From NCBI GenBank assembly GCA_963930645.1, contig OZ005654.1:35897763-35961762 (forward strand): DNA of 64,000 bases, read 5' to 3'. Position numbers and translations under genes: made by a program. Source of the DNA: Salticus scenicus. Its lineage: Eukaryota > Arthropoda > Arachnida > Araneae > Salticidae. Below, piece by piece: positions 52,501-57,584 of this stretch. The notes beneath the pieces were generated by a model. That model was not told the origin of the DNA, ran no database searches, and was given only the letters and a program-made list of their open reading frames with translations. Position 1 is the first letter of the stretch. Each line of letters starts with the position of its first letter.

Positions 52501-55223
52501 TTTTTTAAGTTTAACCCTCGCTTTCCCAAGATCAAGGCATTACTGCAGAAAAATTGCTTTGAGATGCTGCTTGGCATGTTTGGCAAAAATCATCAGCACC
52601 ACACCTTTTTCTATCATTTAGAAGTTGCAACATTCCACTGGTTACGTTTGCTATCTCTGGCGAATTAGTGCACTTTTTGAATGAGGCAGGCTTAAATAAA
52701 TTTAAACTTTAAAATGGGGTCAAAATGACCCCATCTTGGAAAAGCGAGGGTTAAAGGTCTTAAATAATATCTAGTCATAAGGATGCATAGTCAGATTTTT
52801 AAATCTCAAGTTAAAACCAGCATTATTTTAGTAGATTTGATTTTAAAAACTGTCCAGTGAAAACAACATTACAATTCTGCCCTTTCCAAAGACAGTCAGA
52901 GGGTTAAGGGTTAATTTTTTTGTTGTAATTAGATACTTTGAGGTTTACCTGATTCCAAAAATCAGATTTTTAGCTTGTGCCTATTATGTATAAAGTTGTC
53001 ACTTTAATATTTTCCCTCACATCACACAAATGATTTATGTGCAGGAGCAAGCAAAATAAATACTACAACTAGGGTAGGTGCTCCAGTGATTGGCATGCTC
53101 CAGTAATTGACATCTATCCCAAAATAATTAATAAATAACAAAATCATATATTTTACATATAAGAATTTTTTAACATTTTTTGTCAAACACTGGAACATAG
53201 GGTGCTAACAACTGGTAAAATAAATCACTAGCAGTGTCAAATACTGGAACATAGGGGGCCAATCACTAATAAAATGAAAATCTGGCAGTGTCAATTACTG
53301 GGTGTCAAATAAAAATTCATTTTAAAATTTTTTTTATCAAATGTATATTTTTAACATATATGTGGTTCTGAATGTCTTTCATATCATATGTACTACCTTA
53401 AGATTTCTAAAAATATTTTCTGATGATTAGAACATTAAAAAACATCAGATTGCTCTAAAAGTGTCAATCACTGGTGCACTTACCCTATATCATGGCCTAC
53501 ATAAATGGAAAATTTCTTGTTGATACATTCTACTATTTTCAGACTACACTAAACATAATGATATTAACACATATTTTTATGTGCAACCAGGGGGGAAGCG
53601 ATGCCCCCACATGCACAATTTTTTTTCCTAGTTAACTACTACTATTATCAATAATTCATATTAATTTTACAATCACAAGTTTAAAATAACTCTCATTATG
53701 CCCATTTATACGGAATTTTGTCCTATGCTGCCATGTTAAAAATTTGCATAAAATGCGATCACAGTTGAGCTATTGATCCCCAAATCTAATCAGCACCAGT
53801 TCATGTCAGGGTGCAACTAAATACCAAGTTTGGTTAAATTTCATTCATTGGTTCGTGAGATACAGCGTCCACAAAAAAATGATACAGACAGACAGGCACA
53901 CAGACATTTTCTAAAAACTATCAATTCATGTTCAGGATATCCCAAAATGTGTAGATCCGTCAAAAAACGGAGGTCGAAAATTTTCGCGAATCCAATACTT
54001 TCTCTATATTACATATAGAAGAAAGTAAAAAAGCATGTTTCCCACAGAATATTGTACGAAAAGCATTCTTTTACAGGGCCACACAAATGATTTTGGATAC
54101 ATTAGCAGCAATGGTTGGATGGACAAATGTTCAAAGCATATTTCAAGCTTCATGAATTTTTTTATTATTATTCTATTAAAATCCTGTATACTATATGGTA
54201 TGTATACATAAACATTTATTATTAATATACAGAGTTACACTTGATTGAATACATTCTTTTACTAAGACCTTTACTAAATTACACCGTGTAAAGTAAAATT
54301 ATCAATACAACAGCTTTCACCAGCACAACAACATTTAATTCTGAATGTAGGGTCATCAATAGAAATTTATTTTATTAAAACTCATCGTAAAAGAAAATAA
54401 TGCCACACAAGATTATTATTTCTTCCCCCTGCAAAACTAGATGATACAGATATAAAAAACATGATTGTTCATAACGCATTTATGAACAGTCTGGCAAATT
54501 TTACAGCCATTGGTGGCTGACAGTGTCAAATATGATATAAAGCTGCGTCAACCATCGGTAGCGGATATAAAACTAAAAATATTACATTTAATGATGGAAA
54601 ATTTATTAAACATTTGCTTAGTTTTTATTTATTACAGGAGGAATCATTATGGATTTTAAGAATTTAGATGGCGCTCAATGTGTTAAAAGTTAAAAAAAAA
54701 AAAAAAAAGCAATCTGCAGCCCTAGAGCTACCATGGTGTGTTATTTCTGTTGTTGGGTGATTTAGATTTCAGTTGTCACTGCTTTCTTTTTAATCTGCAG
54801 TTCTAATGCTATGCTGTTTAGCTCTTTAGATTTCAGTTGTCACACGGAAACTTATTTTTATGAAAGTTTTCACAGCAGAAATTTGTTAAGAAGTTACAAA
54901 ATGGACCAAATTCATCAACAATGAACAAAATATTGTTGTAAGACTATAAGAAATAGTATAATAAAAACATAACTATATAATGGCTAAGTACCTACTGTCT
55001 ACTAAATAATGAAGGTATTAAGTATACCCATTAAAATTGCTCCAAGAATTTCAAATATAGTTGCTAGGATGCAGGCTTGTCTCAAGGTTAAGACTTTGGA
55101 CCCCACAGAAGTTCCAAATGAATTAGCAACGTCATTTGCTCCTACTCCGAATGCAAGAAAGAATCCAAAGATAAAACCTAAAATTAAGATCCATAGTACC
55201 TCCGCAGATTCTGGATCGAGCAT
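16863..55223 (-). CDS. SLC20A: Sodium-dependent phosphate transporter, SLC20/PiT family (12 coding exons)
   Basis: Symporter of the Pho4/PiT family, which moves inorganic phosphate with sodium across the plasma membrane. Coding exons, in gene order: 55223-55028, 51971-51870, 47512-47372, 43002-42917, 28822-28726, 28454-28335, 26087-26040, 25028-24975, 20912-20812, 18342-18215, 17821-17636, 17103-16863. All introns are GT-AG, every junction keeps phase, and the total is 1500 nt (499 aa plus stop). The two signature repeats are GANDVANSFGTSVGSK (residues about 27-42) and SFAHGANDVSNAIGP (about 347-361), each followed by a P-I-S-T/G-T-H motif. The membrane segments flank a soluble, Ser/Glu-rich central loop (about 240-325), shorter than in the vertebrate proteins. 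ATG at 55223 matches the usual short N-terminus; an acceptor just upstream (55229-55230) implies a non-coding 5' exon. Orthology to SLC20A1 versus SLC20A2 cannot be decided. Confidence 0.95.
17636..17821 (-). CDS. SLC20A: SLC20 exon 11
   Basis: Starts with the split Ser then NAIGPVVALWLIY and includes WIMLFGGVGISIGLWAWGQR and VIKTIGENLTKITPS. Donor AG|GTAAG at 17635. Covers the end of the second signature repeat and two membrane helices. Confidence 0.95.
18215..18342 (-). CDS. SLC20A: SLC20 exon 10 (second signature repeat)
   Basis: Reads EKDILPNGTMPVYD at the end of the cytosolic loop, then ETARQFSSLQVLTAVFAS and FAHGANDV, the second Pho4 signature. Acceptor TTGGCAG at 18343-18349; donor GAG|GTAA. 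Confidence 0.95.
19702..20294 (-). pseudogene. Mariner transposase fragment
   Basis: Starts MDKLEYRTVIKLFILDG at 20294, continues through the second helix-turn-helix (VSEIAEAVGISEESVRNILH) and reaches KLCTRG. A frameshift follows; the next segment shows the first catalytic aspartate in FVTMDETWVH (about 19850-19820). The sequence then meets the foldback insertion at 19817, after which YTPET is legible but one base out of frame. The C-terminal half with the remaining two acidic residues is largely deleted. Confidence 0.85.
19721..19817. mobile_element. 97-bp foldback MITE inside the mariner
   Basis: CCCAGGTAGCACATAAC and GTTATGTGCTACCTGGG are perfect inverted ends, and an inner ACGTTGTTATAG/CTATAACAACGT pair makes almost the whole unit self-complementary. 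TA flanks both sides. No coding capacity. Confidence 0.75.
20812..20912 (-). CDS. SLC20A: SLC20 exon 9 (cytosolic loop)
   Basis: Encodes LEIPMENVMSSSESASFHS and TTIFTIEDETLKKN. Hydrophilic and Ser-rich, the expected character of the variable loop between the two Pho4 halves. Donor AAT|GTAAG, acceptor TTAG|GT. Confidence 0.85.
21975..22250 (-). pseudogene. GIY-YIG endonuclease fragment of the second Penelope
   Basis: SISCQCGLSYIGQTKHSLKF and KEHISYVHKQRQTNWPLLS show the Y-I-G part of the nuclease with the following R/K-rich helix. The upstream half of the domain is separated by the insertion at 22159-22563. Confidence 0.7.
22159..22563. mobile_element. ~405-bp MITE, hAT-like, in the second Penelope
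   Basis: Inverted ends CATACCTGCCAAC and GTTGGCAAGTATG. CTTACAC flanks both sides (22152-22158 and 22564-22570), with a further C shared, so the duplication is 7-8 bp, as for hAT. No transposase. Confidence 0.68.
23297..23548 (-). pseudogene. RT core of the second Penelope
   Basis: PPLSSVLADIYMHYFESMLF is RT motif B and FWTCYVDDTFTLIG is the catalytic motif C with the YVDD box. It is followed by a short ILN/LNS-like region. No flanking open frame of useful length. Confidence 0.78.
23565..24305. mobile_element. 741-bp MITE with TTAA target
   Basis: Ends TGGACTCTTCCCAC (left) and GTGGGAAGAGCCCA (right) are inverted and the similarity runs for about 60 bp through ATGATAGAGGAAAA blocks. TTAA flanks both sides (23561-23564 and 24306-24309). 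TTAA targets are used by piggyBac and Kolobok superfamilies. No coding capacity seen. It separates the RT core from the upstream RT of the Penelope remnant. Confidence 0.72.
24975..25028 (-). CDS. SLC20A: SLC20 exon 8 (cytosolic loop)
   Basis: 54 nt encoding PSKIVYPEVENPVFEKN between split codons. Donor ATG|GTAAG, acceptor ATTAG|TG. Short in-phase loop exon. Confidence 0.82.
25029..26039. other. SLC20 intron 7, nothing recognised
   Basis: AT-rich intron with a short AAT microsatellite near 25630. No inverted-repeat element or coding sequence was found. Confidence 0.5.
26040..26087 (-). CDS. SLC20A: SLC20 exon 7 (cytosolic loop)
   Basis: 48 nt encoding IGDSENSENQISKDE between split codons. 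Donor AAT|GTAAG, acceptor TTTTTTAG|AC. The acidic/Ser composition fits the variable loop. Confidence 0.8.
26461..28064 (-). mobile_element. Tc1-type transposon, nearly intact, 1604 bp
   Basis: CAGTGGTGGACATAATTATA opens both ends in inverse orientation and TA flanks both sides. The inverted repeats are about 200 bp and each holds a second direct repeat (GGACAAAATTATAAGACACC at about 26641 and, inverse, about 27880), so the ends have the IR/DR layout of some Tc1 groups. The transposase is on the minus strand and has one frameshift. Located in intron 6 of the SLC20 gene. Confidence 0.92.
26739..27729 (-). pseudogene. Tc1 transposase with one frameshift
   Basis: Starts MPRGTELKESGIREIW at 27729 with two N-terminal helix-turn-helix parts and an RSGRTPCLS linker. 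Catalytic residues are present: first D in VLFSDEKKFNLDGPDG, second D in FQHDNVTIHAS, and E in SPDLNPTENLWG; there are 34 residues between the second D and the E, the DD34E signature of Tc1. The frame breaks once in the run of eight A (plus strand) at about 27167-27175, within WAVFFG. The rest reads to the stop at 26739-26741 (GGSTKY end). The total length of about 330 aa is normal for Tc1. Confidence 0.9.
28335..28454 (-). CDS. SLC20A: SLC20 exon 6
   Basis: Encodes LGFDMIPWWGVLILSFGLGL and LFGLGVWYLLVPHLQNSSA, a membrane helix leading into the loop. Acceptor TCCCCCAG|AC, donor CAA|GTAAGT. Confidence 0.93.
28726..28822 (-). CDS. SLC20A: SLC20 exon 5
   Basis: Encodes DNSLERGYISLPFFWGFTIC and INVFSAVHKGPK. 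Begins at phase 0 after the Arg codon of exon 4. Acceptor ATGCAG, donor AAT|GTAAG. Confidence 0.93.
29013..29579. mobile_element. ~567-bp MITE, hAT-like ends
   Basis: CAGGGCTTGAAATTAA (left) and, on the opposite strand, CAGGGATTGAAATTAA (right) are inverted ends, each followed by a GTGGTC/CTGGTC block. I could not find a clear 8-bp duplication, so the boundaries are slightly uncertain. Lies in intron 4 of the SLC20 gene. Confidence 0.6.
30300..31152 (-). repeat. Module array of ~190-bp units, reverse orientation
   Basis: Four units repeat the blocks CCCATAGGCCATAATGATAA, AGAATTTTTCTTTGTGTCCC, GTGCTAGATTCACCAAAATC and AAGGCGTTTAGATGCTATCG in that order (starts near 30325, 30493, 30668 and 30839). 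A terminal module follows at about 31010-31152 (ATACACACATACATATATCA, then CGAATTCGGATTTTTGACAT) and ends GTGTTCGGAAAGT. The same organisation, inverse, is at 59985-61360. Short frames within the units repeat (MIKNFSLCPCKKT twice) but are probably by-products of the repeat. Confidence 0.8.
31153..32035 (-). repeat. Dispersed repeat sequence beside the module array
   Basis: Contains repeated phrases (ATTGTTAGAGCCATTTTTGA near 31740 and a close match near 31468) and a terminal ATACATATATACACACACTA...GGACTCAGGAGGCCTTAAAA stretch resembling the terminal module of the array to its left. The copia element inserted into its end; GAAAGTAAAAAG at 42400 looks like the continuation. No coding sequence. 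Confidence 0.45.
32036..32313 (+). repeat. Copia 5' LTR
   Basis: 278 bp, TG...CA. Contains a TTACGTAA palindrome (about 32118) and a TTTATATGAG TATA-like box near 32169. Very similar to 42117-42388. Confidence 0.9.
32316..32329 (+). promoter_or_regulatory. Primer-binding site matching initiator tRNA-Met anticodon arm
   Basis: GGTTATGGGCCCAG, two bases after the 5' LTR, is complementary to the anticodon stem-loop region of eukaryotic initiator tRNA-Met. Copia-type elements are known to prime from a half-tRNA made by cleavage in that loop, so this fits the element type. Confidence 0.8.
32491..33337 (+). pseudogene. Copia Gag
   Basis: Starts MSQILNIEKLSKSNFDTWKL, the UBN2/Retrotran_gag_2 type of N-terminus. 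A frameshift near 32735 is needed to continue into WNKLKEVYESRGPAKKATLL. A zinc knuckle follows near 33187 (YCSKVGHKASEC), but the first of its three cysteines appears as Arg (CGC for TGC). An in-frame TAA at 33335-33337 separates Gag from the protease. Confidence 0.88.
33344..36245 (+). pseudogene. Copia Pol: protease, integrase, reverse transcriptase, start of RNase H
   Basis: Protease active site CLDSGSTSHM near 33358. The gag-pre-integrase region (33747-34000) has stops at 33747-33749 and 33801-33803 and a frame change near 33735. The integrase core has D in VYSDLCGP, D in the TDNG motif near 34130 (after a stop at 34119-34121) and E in RIERQNRTL. A long clean frame (34143-36245) holds the integrase end, a linker with repeated KGG motifs, the RT (GYKWVLKTKFKPDG, then VYVDDLICL near 35660) and the start of RNase H (FVDADWASDINDRKS). 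At 36246 a hAT element interrupts RNase H. Confidence 0.92.
36246..38774. mobile_element. hAT-type element inside copia RNase H, 2529 bp
   Basis: Inverted ends CAGTGGCACACCCA and TGGGTGCGCCACTG. Perfect 8-bp duplication GACCTATT at 36238-36245 and 38775-38782. No hAT transposase was recognised in it, so it is non-autonomous or gutted. A smaller IS630/Tc1-type element (37046-37810) is nested inside. Confidence 0.88.
37046..37810 (-). mobile_element. Tc1/mariner-IS630-type element, deleted, nested in the hAT
   Basis: CCGGGTGATCCAAAAGTC at both ends in inverse orientation; the inverted repeat is about 130 bp. TA flanks both sides. On the minus strand at about 37300-37530 a transposase C-terminal fragment is legible: PPRSPDLTPCDFWLWG, containing the third acidic residue, then SKVYRD and SLAALKDVIRQNVSAITQEM. 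A stop and frame change break it and the N-terminal two thirds is gone. Confidence 0.85.
38822..40512. mobile_element. hAT-type non-autonomous element inside copia RNase H, 1691 bp
   Basis: Inverted ends CAGGGTTGG and CCAACCCTG, with nearby inverted TTTTTGACA/TGTCAAAAA blocks repeated several times (GTCAAAAACC near both ends). Perfect 8-bp duplication CTCTGTCC at 38814-38821 and 40513-40520. No transposase. A tRNA-like SINE lies inside at about 39375-39640. Confidence 0.9.
39375..39640 (-). mobile_element. tRNA-derived SINE-like sequence
   Basis: On the minus strand the head shows GTCAAGTGGTACTACGCTCA, resembling a pol III A box region, and GGTTTGATCCC at 39555-39545, close to the B-box consensus GGTTCGANTCC. 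The spacing is about that of a tRNA gene. A unique body follows. It does not fold as a full tRNA by eye, so it is a SINE head, not a tRNA gene. Confidence 0.55.
40538..41554 (+). mobile_element. Tigger/pogo-like deletion derivative in copia RNase H
   Basis: Inverted ends CCGTATATTTCCGAATATAA and, opposite, CCGTATATTTCCGTGTATAA, continuing as GCCGA. TA flanks both sides (40536-40537 and 41555-41556). Inside, near 40960-41010, the phrase DVYINKPFKDRLHQFF is a piece of a pogo/jerky-type DDE transposase C-terminus. Removing the element keeps the copia frame. A second copy is at 43294-44424. Confidence 0.88.
41557..41881 (+). pseudogene. Copia RNase H, C-terminal part
   Basis: Reads MSLYESAKETIHIRNFLKEL, then CDNQSALRLVKNPVHHNRTK with a conserved Asp of the copia RNase H, and DEQPADILTKSL, the typical copia Pol ending. 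One in-frame TGA at 41726-41728 and the terminal stop at 41879-41881. Confidence 0.9.
42103..42116 (+). promoter_or_regulatory. Copia polypurine tract
   Basis: GAAAAAAGGGGGAAA-type purine run ends exactly at the 3' LTR (42117), the position of the plus-strand primer. Confidence 0.8.
42117..42388 (+). repeat. Copia 3' LTR
   Basis: 272 bp, TG...CA, matching 32036-32313 with several transitions and a 5-6 bp indel near the CGGC block at 42285. Confidence 0.9.
42917..43002 (-). CDS. SLC20A: SLC20 exon 4
   Basis: Encodes ASWFVSPVLSGFVSAAIFIF and LKKLILTR: the conserved S-W-x-x-S-P helix of the first Pho4 half. Acceptor CTTTCAG|TG, donor AGG|GTATG. Confidence 0.94.
43294..44424 (+). mobile_element. 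Tigger/pogo-like deletion derivative, second copy, in intron 3
   Basis: Same ends as 40538-41554 (CCGTATATTTCCGAATATAA) with TA on both sides (43292-43293 and 44425-44426). The transposase remnant is clearer here: TSMLLPLDVCIKKPFKDRL near 43703-43765, on the plus strand. Differs from the other copy by substitutions, small indels and a 73-bp MITE insertion. Confidence 0.88.
44214..44286. mobile_element. 73-bp MITE with TTAA-type target, inside the Tigger-like copy
   Basis: Inverted ends CCACTTCAATGGC and GCCAGTGAAGTGG; flanks TTAA (44210-44213) and TTGA (44287-44290). The paralogous element at about 41410 has a single TTAA with no insert, so it acts as a natural empty site. An inner CCCCGAG/CTCGGG hairpin is also present. 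Confidence 0.75.
44427..46025. other. Intron 3 sequence, no gene seen
   Basis: AT-rich with a dispersed-repeat-like stretch at about 45515-45640 (CTCGGGAAGGCTCCTGAGCA, then a GACA microsatellite). Short frames such as the one at 45263-45445 have no recognisable motif. Confidence 0.4.
46034..46336. mobile_element. hAT-like MITE, 303 bp
   Basis: Imperfect inverted ends CAGGGGAGCAGAAAATGT and ACATATTCTGTACCCCTG; perfect 8-bp duplication GTTACAAG at 46026-46033 and 46337-46344. Inner AAATTTCCCC blocks are also inverted. No coding sequence. Confidence 0.85.
47372..47512 (-). CDS. SLC20A: SLC20 exon 3
   Basis: Encodes SAIWNIVATFFQWPISGTHS and IIGAVVGFSLVERGFGAIKW, containing PISGTHS, the first-repeat counterpart of PISTTHC in exon 12. 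Acceptor AATAG|GT, donor ATAG|GTAAAG. Confidence 0.95.
47760..48268 (-). mobile_element. hAT deletion derivative, 509 bp, with transposase C-terminal fragment
   Basis: Ends CAGTTAGAAATAAG and CTTATTTTTAACCCTG are imperfectly inverted; perfect 8-bp duplication ATTAAATG at 47752-47759 and 48269-48276. On the minus strand (48215-47979) the frame reads VYFSQLNLIKTDLRNISLKV and VDDLLMIKLNSPKLEDFCPE, which resembles the C-terminal dimerisation region of hAT transposases and KIAA1586-like proteins. Direct GGCGTCAAAATGA repeats occur near both ends. Confidence 0.75.
48277..51422. other. Intron 2 sequence, no gene seen
   Basis: AT-rich. A perfect TA microsatellite is at 49529-49566. At 50571 the phrase CAGTAGAGAGTCAAAAATCC looks like one end of a Tigger-type element but no partner was found. 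50935-51240 has a TATATAAG box, an AAATAAAT near 51160 and a terminal CAACA, which could be a solo LTR, but I found no matching left end or duplication. Confidence 0.4.
51430..51747. mobile_element. hAT-like MITE, 318 bp
   Basis: Perfect inverted ends CAGGGATCACTCTAGA and TCTAGAGTGATCCCTG; CTGATAA on both sides (51423-51429 and 51748-51754). No transposase. Confidence 0.82.
51870..51971 (-). CDS. SLC20A: SLC20 exon 2
   Basis: Encodes YKVSDTVRKGIFDVEMYSEH and EKILMLGYLSALI; VSxTxRKGI is the conserved segment after the second membrane helix. Acceptor TTTTAG|GT, donor ATTG|GTAAAT. Confidence 0.94.
52067..52374. mobile_element. hAT-like MITE, 308 bp
   Basis: Inverted ends CAGTGGTAGTCAACTTGG and AGGTTGACTACCCCAG. 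Flanks ATCTAGAG (left) and ATTTAGAG (right) agree at 7 of 8 positions, consistent with an old 8-bp duplication. Confidence 0.75.
52515..52750. mobile_element. piggyBac-like MITE, 236 bp, TTAA target
   Basis: Ends CCCTCGCTTTCCCAAGAT and ATCTTGGAAAAGCGAGGG, each beside TTAA (52511-52514 and 52751-52754). CCC start plus TTAA target fits piggyBac. Near the right end a TGGGGTCA/TGACCCCA hairpin is present. Confidence 0.8.
53072..53485. mobile_element. TA-flanked MITE, 414 bp, with internal direct repeats
   Basis: Left GGGTAGGTGCTCCAGTGATT and right, opposite strand, GGGTAAGTGCACCAGTGATT are inverted ends; TA on both sides. Inside, an ~60-bp unit (CACTGGAACATAGG, then ACTGGAACATAGGG) repeats imperfectly at about 53188 and 53245. 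Confidence 0.75.
53580..54029 (+). repeat. Dispersed repeat family ending TATAGAAGAAAGT
   Basis: Blocks in order: GATGCCCCCACATGCACAAT, CCTAGTTAACTACTACTATT, TTGATCCCCAAATCTAAT, AAGTTTGGTTAAATTTCATT, GAGATACAGCGTCCACAAAA, a CAGA-rich stretch, ACATTTTCTAAAAACTATCA, and GGTCGAAAATTTTCGCGAAT before the terminal ATATAGAAGAAAGT. Copies are at 62870-63150 and 63270-63664 and a diverged reverse copy at 3641-4300. A frame of about 60 aa (VREIQRPQKNDT) recurs with the repeat but looks incidental. Confidence 0.78.
54030..55027. other. Intron 1 sequence, no gene seen
   Basis: AT-rich with an A run near 54693 and two AGATTTCAGTTGTCAC copies at 54767 and 54829. No element boundary or gene was found. Confidence 0.4.
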
Positions 55224-55228
55224 TATGG
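55028..55228 (-). CDS. SLC20A: SLC20 exon 1 of the coding sequence (N-terminus)
   Basis: ATG at 55223-55221; five untranslated bases precede it after an acceptor (CCTATCAG). Encodes MLDPESAEVLWILILGFIFG, then FFLAFGVGANDVANSFGTSV and TLRQACILATIFEILGAILM. GANDVANSFGTSVGSK is the first Pho4 signature. The frame runs on into the intron and stops, so the donor G|GTATAC at 55027 was set by the phase match to exon 2. Confidence 0.95.
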
Positions 55229-57576
55229 CTGATAGGGTGAGAGAAAAATAAAAATCAATGTTAGATCGCAGTACTCAAGTAAAAAAAAAAAAAAAAAAAA
55301 TCGATCAATTTATCAATATTTTTTTCTTTCTTTCTGTGTCTGGAAAGAACTTGATTAGACTTTAATATTAAAATATAACAACAGTAAATTAATAAATAAA
55401 TAAAATAAATATAAATCTTCAGCATTAACATTATGAATAAAAAGAATTTAACAGTTTTTAATAACAATTATACTGCCAGGATTATAATTCTGAAACACTA
55501 TTATTACTATTAAAATCTTTATGGTTATAAATAAGCTCATTATCATTCAGTTATATTATGAATGAAACCATGTAACAATTTAGAGAAACATATACTTCTA
55601 AATTTCTCTCTCTTACTTTTTGTTTGCATGTAAAAATATAAAACATTGTAATATGTCTTAAACACAATATATAGCTACATATGCTACATTTAAATAAGTG
55701 TACATATGTTGAAATAAATATGCCAAAATTAAATTTTAAGAATTAAATGTAAAAAATATTTTAATACTTTTTTCTCACATTATTAAAATTATTAACTAAT
55801 AAGTTTGTGTTTAATTGGTTTATACAGGAAAAAACAAAAACTGTATCAAATGACTAAATATGCCAAGCTTTTCAGTTATTAACGGTTCACTTTAAAGGTG
55901 AATAACTTAAACCTCTCTTTTTTAAACTTAAAATTTAAAAAAGGGAAAACATATTCAATGGCATAAGTTACCAGAAACAGAAGTATACAGTAATATAATA
56001 ACATTGAAATAATGACTTATCAGCTCATGATTAATAAAATATTTAAAAACGTGTCAAAAAACAAATAGGAAATCATAGCTAGCAGTACATTCTGAAAAGC
56101 AATAGTATAATAAAAAGGGCAAATAATTTAATAAATTTCTTTTAATAATAATAATAAAAATACATTTAAATTGGGTAAAATAAGCAAAATTAAAAAAATC
56201 TTCAGATGATATTAATACTGCTTAGTTATACACACTAAATAAATTTCAAACGATATGGAAGTAACAATAACAAGATGGAAAAAAGATATGCTAAGCTTTC
56301 TCAGTCTTTCAATCTTTAAAATATATGAATTCATATCGTTTGCACTACATCCATATGAACAAATTTACATATAACTATTCTTATATAAATGCGATTACCT
56401 TTCACACAATACGAAGATTTTGAATTAAAAAACGTATAAAATTACATAGAAGAAAATGGATGATCGTAGGTGGATCGTAGCTGACAGGTATTACGCAGGG
56501 GCAAATAGGTCGGATGAAAGTCAGAACGTAAGCAATCGCGAAGTTTTTATTTTACATTTTGAAACGAAATCACAAAAGTTATACATGCACATCAATAAGC
56601 ATTGAAATATTTTGTTTACAAAATTATGGGTGTGTTTGTGCGCTTACCTAAGAATGTACAACCTGTAAAGTGTTAATTGGATTGATTTATAAAGTAAAAA
56701 AACATTTTGAAGTGTGAAATGATCTAACAACGTTTACTAATTTATTAAAAGACATAATTAAACGTTTATTTTATTAAATTTAAGAGATATAAACAAAATT
56801 TCAACACGTGCATTAAAATACACGTGCGCGCCAAATAGCGGTGTCGAAAAAAGGAAAATAAACACCGCTTCCAAATACGGGTAACAGTTGATTTCTGAAA
56901 GAAACCGCGACATATTGAAATAAATACATGAGAACATTCTGCACTAGAAAAAGCATTTACTATAAGGCAACCAAATTTTTTAAACCCAATTTTGAAATGC
57001 TATAAATTACATTTTTTTATCAAAACATTTGAATATTTTACTACGTTATTATGACTTAGAATTGGAGATAAATTGTCTTATAAAATTACAAAAACGCGCA
57101 CGAAAGATTTCGGGTACATTATCGCCTATGGACGGACAGTATTTGCAATGATTTTGAATAATTTTTTATTGGATTTTTACGAATGCAGGTGGTAGCGAAG
57201 CTTAAATGTTAATCAGATCACCGCATGTTCGTTGCTGAAAATTTTAGGAATTGTGTACTTATAACTCTTTTACAAAAAAAAAAAAAAAAAAGAAGAAGAA
57301 GAAGAAGTCTACAAAAGATTTCGAATGCATTGTGCTTGTGGACACTAATGATTGTTTGAAATACATTTTAAATTTTAATGCAATGTTGTTAGACAATTAA
57401 AAAATTTAAAAAGATCTACACTATACTAAATCAGGCTTCTAGCTGAAATATACACACAAAAAATGTATTTATTTATTTTTTGTGTATGTATGTGATTGGG
57501 GGGGGGGTTATCTTCTCTCCCCCCCCCCATTTTTAAGTATGCAAATTTTCCCTCCGACTTTGAGTTCATTCATGAA
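55229..57576. other. SLC20A: Upstream region and 5' intron of the SLC20 gene
   Basis: No coding sequence. On the minus strand a consensus donor TAG|GTAAGC lies at 56648-56643, the best candidate for the end of the non-coding first exon; a second, weaker one is near 56398. Two CACGTG E-boxes (about 56804 and 56821) and a small GC-richer patch (GTGCGCGCCAAATAGCGG) lie just upstream at 56820-56870 and could be promoter sequence. All of this is inference from motifs. The rest is AT-rich with long A and C/G runs. Confidence 0.35.
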
Positions 57577-57584
57577 TCTTAAAG

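Noticed and set aside
53830..54018. Recurring ~60-aa frame (VREIQRPQKNDT) in the dispersed repeat as a small protein
   Set aside because: Also present at 63476-63658, but the changes between copies do not favour silent sites by eye and the frame covers the low-complexity CAGA stretch.
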